53,862 bases of DNA from Clostridia bacterium (GTDB taxonomy: Bacteria; Bacillota; Clostridia; Lutisporales; Lutisporaceae), in the NCBI GenBank assembly GCA_035628995.1, contig DASPIR010000003.1, positions 1-53,862 of the forward strand, read 5' to 3'. The notes beneath the pieces were generated by a model. That model worked only from the letters and a program-made list of their open reading frames with translations, made no database searches and was not told the DNA's origin. Below are positions 49,967-53,862 of this stretch, one piece after another. The position numbers and the translations under genes were made by a program. The number at the start of each line of letters is the position of its first letter. Positions within the stretch are counted from its first letter, which is position 1.

Positions 49967-51907
49967 ATGGCTAGGTTTTTTAATAATAAAAAAGTTGAAT
50001 TGTTAGCCCCGGCCGGAACCATGGAAACCTTTAGAAGTGTGGTAAAGGCAAATTGTGATGCTATCTATCTCGGGGGCAAATCCTTGAATATGAGGATGAT
50101 CAGAAAGGGTTTTAACCTAACAGACGAAGAAATAGCTAAAGCGGTTAAAATGGCTCATGATGTTGACAAAAAGATTTACGTTACAGTAAATAACATGCTG
50201 AATGAATTTGAAATTGATGAAGCTGCTGAATATCTGCATTTTTTAGAAAGAATAAATACAGACGGGATAATAATTCAAGACTTGGGTATAGTGCAGATAT
50301 GCAAGGAACAAAAGCTTAAGAAACTTGAAATTCATACTTCCGTTATGATGAACGTGCATAATATTGAGTTTGTAAAAGCACTTCAGGAGTATGGAGTATC
50401 AAGAGTAGTTATATCACGGGAAATGGATTTGAAAACCGCAAAGAATTTACAGAATATGACCGGTATTGAAACGGAGTATTTCATGCACGGTGATATTTGT
50501 GCCGTCAACGGTGCCAACTGTTACTACAGCAGCTTGCTCTGGGGCAACAGCTCCAATAGGGGACGCTGTTTCAAACCCTGCAGATGGGCGTATAAGATAA
50601 AAAAGAACGGATATCTGTATCCAACTGAGTACCCTCTCGCAGCAAAGGATATGTACATGTACGAGCACATACCCGAGCTTATCGAGGCTTGTGTTACATC
50701 GTTTAAAATAGAAGGCCGTATGAGAGAAACTGATTTCATAGTTGACTTGGTAAATACCTATGGTGAAGCCATAGATAGATATATAGAGGACCCTTTAAGC
50801 TACGACCGTAAAAAGCAAGCAAAGGAAATGTTTGAAAAACGCAAAAGAGATTTCACCACTGCTTATGCATTTGGAAAGCCTGGCTTGGATTTTATCAATA
50901 CTCGCTACGAAGGTACAGGGAAGTTTTACTCCACTGGAAAGGTTTTCTCTGTGCCCTCTGAAGAGCCTGAAATCACACCGGCTGTCCTTACCGCAGCGCA
51001 GACTGAATTAAGCAGCGCTAAGAGTGATTCACACCACCGCAAGCACAAATTATCCGTCAAAGTAAATAACTATGAGCAAGCTAAGCTTTGTATTGAAGCG
51101 GGTGCAAACCGTATTTATATATCCTGCGAAGTGTTGCAGCCTGATGAGTTTATGACCATAGAACAGCTGCGGCAATTGGTGAGTATAAAAGGAAGCACTG
51201 AAATTTATCTTGCTTTTCCTCAAATGATGGATGAGCTGCAGTTCGATATTATTGATCACTACTTGAGCAAATATGGAAATATTTTTGACGGGCTTCTGGT
51301 ATCAAATTTAGGCGCTATAAGAAGATACAGCGGCAAATATAAATTAGTAACCGATTATAACCTTAATATATATAATCACAAAGCCTTGGATTTCTATAAG
51401 GAGCTGGGAGTTAGCGAGTTCACTACCTCAATAGAAGCTAAAATCAATGAACTGGCTGAATTCTGTACTTTGGTACAAGGAAAACTGGAGCTAATAGTAC
51501 ATGGGCCCATAAGAGTCATGTATTTGGAGCATAATCTTTATGATAATGTAAATGTTTTGCAGCCTATTGAAGCTGCTGCCAATAAATATGTTGATGACAA
51601 TGTCCTGGTTATGATGAGCGATAAAGGTGAAAATCCCGTCTACATAGACCAAAACGGAAGGAATCACTTATTTACATCCAAGGAACTATGTATGCTACCG
51701 CTATTGCCGCACTTTAGCTTTGACAATCCTGTCGACTTCCGTATTGAAGGTCAGACTTATAGTCTTGAGGAATTGAAGTATATCATAGAGATCTATAAGA
51801 GTGCCATTGATGACAAATCAAAATGCGAGACGTTGTATGAAAAAATGAAATCCTTCAGAGCGGGATTTACATTAGGTGCTCTATCTTATAAATTTGGGTT
51901 AGAATAA
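49967..51907 (+). CDS. U32 family protein with Fe-S-type cysteine set
   Basis: The 646-residue product has an N-terminal U32 domain (ELLAPAGTMETFRSVVKANCDAIYLG at the start, FMHGDICAVNG near 172) and a C-terminal extension of about 300 residues. Cys178, 185, 201 and 242 match in spacing the four ligands of the [4Fe-4S] cluster in UbiU/UbiV and RlhA. Those proteins insert hydroxyl groups without O2 into quinone rings or rRNA. At this length it resembles RlhA/YdcP. Its position just after the UbiD/UbiA/UbiX and ABC genes makes a quinone-linked role possible. GGAGGAAAT lies before the ATG. Confidence 0.82.
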   Translation: MARFFNNKKVELLAPAGTMETFRSVVKANCDAIYLGGKSLNMRMIRKGFNLTDEEIAKAVKMAHDVDKKIYVTVNNMLNEFEIDEAAEYLHFLERINTDGIIIQDLGIVQICKEQKLKKLEIHTSVMMNVHNIEFVKALQEYGVSRVVISREMDLKTAKNLQNMTGIETEYFMHGDICAVNGANCYYSSLLWGNSSNRGRCFKPCRWAYKIKKNGYLYPTEYPLAAKDMYMYEHIPELIEACVTSFKIEGRMRETDFIVDLVNTYGEAIDRYIEDPLSYDRKKQAKEMFEKRKRDFTTAYAFGKPGLDFINTRYEGTGKFYSTGKVFSVPSEEPEITPAVLTAAQTELSSAKSDSHHRKHKLSVKVNNYEQAKLCIEAGANRIYISCEVLQPDEFMTIEQLRQLVSIKGSTEIYLAFPQMMDELQFDIIDHYLSKYGNIFDGLLVSNLGAIRRYSGKYKLVTDYNLNIYNHKALDFYKELGVSEFTTSIEAKINELAEFCTLVQGKLELIVHGPIRVMYLEHNLYDNVNVLQPIEAAANKYVDDNVLVMMSDKGENPVYIDQNGRNHLFTSKELCMLPLLPHFSFDNPVDFRIEGQTYSLEELKYIIEIYKSAIDDKSKCETLYEKMKSFRAGFTLGALSYKFGLE

Positions 51908-51966
51908 TTATATATATAATGAAACGAAATATGAAAAATCAGAACAGTAGAATGAGAGGCGCTACT

Positions 51967-53238
51967 ATGAGTTATATAGGTCCTGAGGACATTTTAAAGA
52001 AAAGGCAGCAATACTTTTTCCCTGCTACTTCGTCCTTTTATAAGGAACCACCGCAAATAGTAGGAGGTTCCATGCAATATCTTTTTGACCATAACAACAA
52101 GAAATACACGGATTTTTTTGCAGGAGTATCCGTTTTGAACTGTGGACACTCAAATCCCGAAATACTAAAGGATACAATCGAACAGCTCAGTAAAATGCAG
52201 CATACAACTACCTTGTATCTCACCCAGCCTATGGTTGAGCTTGCGGAGAAGTTGGCTGGAATTCTTCCGGGCAATATCAGGAGAACTTTCTTTTGCGTGA
52301 CAGGCTCAGAGGCAAATGAAGGAGCTATGGCTTTGGCCAGACTATATACAAACAAACCCGGCTATATTGCCTTGCAGGGCGGCTTGCACGGCAGGACGCA
52401 TTTGACCCTCAGCGTAACAGGAATCCCTATGTGGCGTCTGGATGATAACCTAATAAAAGAAAACATATTTTTTATTGATAGACCATACTCGGCAGTGTGC
52501 AGCTATGAGGAAGCAATGAATAATTCGCTTCAGCAGCTGGAAGAAGTACTGCGAAATCACGGTCAGAATATTGCTGCAATGCTTATGGAGCCAATTCAGG
52601 GTAATGGCGGGATAATAATGTATCCTCATGACTACGTCAAAAAAGTAAAAGCTCTTCTCGAAAAATATAATGTGCTGCTAATCGCAGATGAAGTGCAGAC
52701 CGGTTATGGAAGAACGGGCAAAATGTTTGCTATTGAGCAATATGACGTGGTACCGGATATAATTGTAACTGCAAAAGCATTGGGCAATGGAATCCCGATT
52801 TCCACCTTCTCAACTACCGATGAAATTTCGGCGGCTTATAACAGACCTTCTGCTTCCACCTTTGGAGGGAACCCTGTAGCGGCTCAAACGGCCTTAAGCG
52901 TACTCAACTATATTGAGAAAAACGACCTGGTCAACAGAGCAAAGGAACTCGGAGGCTATCTGAAACAGGAGCTTCAGCAGTTATCCTCTCCCTTTATCAA
53001 GGAAATAAGAGGCTGTGGATTAATGCTTGGTATGCAAATTCAAGCCAAAGATCAGAGTAAGAACTCAGCAGAAATCACCGATATGGTCCTGGAGGAAATG
53101 AAGGAAAGAGGGTTCCTGGTGGGCAAGAATGGCTTAAACAGAGATGTAGTAGCCTTCCAACCTCCGCTGATCATTGCAAAAGAAGATATTGATGCTATGA
53201 TTTTTAACCTGCGACAGACTTTAGACAAACTAGAATAA
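51967..53238 (+). CDS. Class III pyridoxal phosphate aminotransferase
   Basis: The product of about 423 residues has the class III pattern: TGSEANEGAM near residue 112, the cofactor Asp241 in LLIADEVQTGYGRTG and the Schiff-base Lys270 in VTAKALGNGIP. The closest relatives are alanine-glyoxylate/omega aminotransferase-like enzymes. The start at 51967 fits the family N-terminus; an in-frame ATG at 51919 adds sixteen basic residues without a clear site. It follows the U32 gene, but its link to the pathway is unknown. Confidence 0.88.
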   Translation: MSYIGPEDILKKRQQYFFPATSSFYKEPPQIVGGSMQYLFDHNNKKYTDFFAGVSVLNCGHSNPEILKDTIEQLSKMQHTTTLYLTQPMVELAEKLAGILPGNIRRTFFCVTGSEANEGAMALARLYTNKPGYIALQGGLHGRTHLTLSVTGIPMWRLDDNLIKENIFFIDRPYSAVCSYEEAMNNSLQQLEEVLRNHGQNIAAMLMEPIQGNGGIIMYPHDYVKKVKALLEKYNVLLIADEVQTGYGRTGKMFAIEQYDVVPDIIVTAKALGNGIPISTFSTTDEISAAYNRPSASTFGGNPVAAQTALSVLNYIEKNDLVNRAKELGGYLKQELQQLSSPFIKEIRGCGLMLGMQIQAKDQSKNSAEITDMVLEEMKERGFLVGKNGLNRDVVAFQPPLIIAKEDIDAMIFNLRQTLDKLE

Positions 53239-53267
53239 TAGAAACTACCTTATTATATACATAAAAG

Positions 53268-53300
53268 AGAATCTCCTTTTAACCAAAGGAGTTTCTTTTT
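53268..53300 (+). terminator. Rho-independent terminator after the aminotransferase gene
   Basis: AGAATCTCCTTT and AAAGGAGTTTCT form a stem with a short TAACC loop, followed by a T-run. It closes the operon that begins at 44558. Confidence 0.85.
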
Positions 53301-53685
53301 TACCTATATATATTATGTGCAAATTTCTTCTGCTAATGTGTCGTGTCCAGCAAAGTGAATAAATTTCAATGTTTGTACATATAATTTAAATTGAAAGCCT
53401 TTAAGATAACATAATATAAAGATAAAAAGCGAAAGAGTGAGTTATTTGCGTTTTTTATATTCTAATCATGAAATTAATCATAAAGGTGCACTTTACTCAC
53501 ACAGGTATATATGTTATATTCTTTAATGTTCTCACAAAACGAGGGCAAGCAAAAATACATCATAAACTTCCAGTTGACTCTGAAAGCTGTACATGATAAG
53601 ATGTAATTCCTGCCTCGGTAACGAAGCGGAAAAACAGACAGAAAAGAAAGACACAAATTACTACAAAAAACCAGCAAAAACAATG

Positions 53686-53714
53686 TTGACAACAGGTTGC
53701 TGGTGTGGTAACAT
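53686..53714 (+). promoter_or_regulatory. Near-consensus promoter with an A-rich upstream tract
   Basis: TTGACA (53686-53691), exactly 17 bases, then TAACAT (53709-53714). The preceding 30 bases are rich in A, like an UP element. This strength is typical of rRNA, tRNA or other abundant RNA operons. Confidence 0.75.
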
Positions 53715-53720
53715 AGTAAA

Positions 53721-53862
53721 AGTCGGCGGCAGAAACGCCGGCAGAAAATGAGAAGAATCGCAAGATTTTCCTCATAGAACAAATGGCCTTACAGGCCCGT
53801 TACGTCGGAACCCGCACAATGAATTGTGCTCCATTCCTAGTAACGTTACGAACACTTCAAGT
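53721..53862 (+). promoter_or_regulatory. Structured RNA leader of unknown type, cut by the window edge
   Basis: Downstream of the promoter come several hairpins: GGCG/CGCC at about 53723-53740, ATGAGAAGAATC with GATTTTCCTCAT around a GCAA loop, GGCC/GGCC near 53786-53800, and GCACAA with TTGTGC around TGAA near 53815. No open reading frame starts here. It could lead an RNA gene, an rRNA operon or a riboswitch-controlled gene lying to the right. Between 53301 and 53685 I see no gene. Confidence 0.45.

Noticed and set aside
53686-53862. 16S rRNA gene start
   Set aside because: The conserved 16S 5' end is not found before the window ends; only a promoter and leader-like hairpins are seen.

Overview
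The window looks like chromosomal DNA of a low-G+C Gram-positive anaerobe, most likely a member of the Clostridia. The reasons are AT-rich genes with strong GGAGG ribosome binding sites, frequent TTG starts, lipoprotein signals, and families common in clostridia (EFR1-type flavodoxin/ferredoxin, DUF1836, VanW, MccF-like carboxypeptidase, U32 hydroxylase/peptidase, futalosine-type UbiD). Nearly all genes from 0.2 to 32 kb lie on the + strand. Region 1 (1-7.7 kb) is the most unusual part. Nine GC-rich imperfect palindromes of about 165-190 bp (the first cut by the window edge, the last half-deleted) alternate with single small genes. Each palindrome runs from a RYYYAAC-like box to a GTTRRRY-like box, the layout of integron attC sites. 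The first 15-19 bases of each unit (right of GTTA) are the inverted complement of the last 15-19 bases of the same unit (left of TAAC), and do not match the neighbouring unit. This is what one expects if each gene plus its site was once a circle that recombined at the GTTA box. I read this as a chromosomal integron or cassette array in a Firmicute, which is rare; the integrase would be to the left, outside the window. Cassette genes encode a lipoprotein, a methyltransferase, GNAT acetyltransferases, a DUF3795 cysteine-rich protein, a VOC protein, a membrane protein, a PHP phosphoesterase and a second lipoprotein. Region 2 (7.8-32.3 kb) continues with the same kind of small one-function accessory genes on the same strand: GNATs, HAD phosphatases, flavin reductases, methyltransferases, RidA, NDK, thioesterase, DUF1697, a subclass-B1-like metallo-beta-lactamase lipoprotein, and an MccF/VanW pair. 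It has no intact palindromes, only one or two site remnants near 8.6 and 10.5 kb, and many broken genes. Two families found as adjacent cassettes in region 1 (DUF3795 and VOC) recur side by side at 13-14 kb. Region 2 may be a decayed extension of the array, but that is inference. Region 3 (32.3-44.4 kb) is more conventional: a ZIP metal transporter, a TauE/SafE transporter, glutamate racemase, a His-rich YmaF protein, a promoter with an attenuator-like leader before a membrane protein/GNAT/cupin group, a rhomboid-like protein without a visible active site coupled to an OmpR-type two-component system, a DUF1836 protein and a hemolysin-III/PAQR protein. Region 4 (44.5-53.2 kb) is a probable operon: UbiD-like decarboxylase, UbiA-like prenyltransferase, UbiX-like flavin prenyltransferase, a NitT/TauT-type ABC importer, a U32-family protein with an Fe-S-type cysteine set, and a class III aminotransferase. 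Together these suggest uptake or synthesis of an aromatic acid followed by prenylation, decarboxylation and perhaps O2-independent hydroxylation, as in quinone synthesis. The last 0.6 kb holds a terminator, then a near-consensus promoter and several RNA hairpins, but no gene I can identify.
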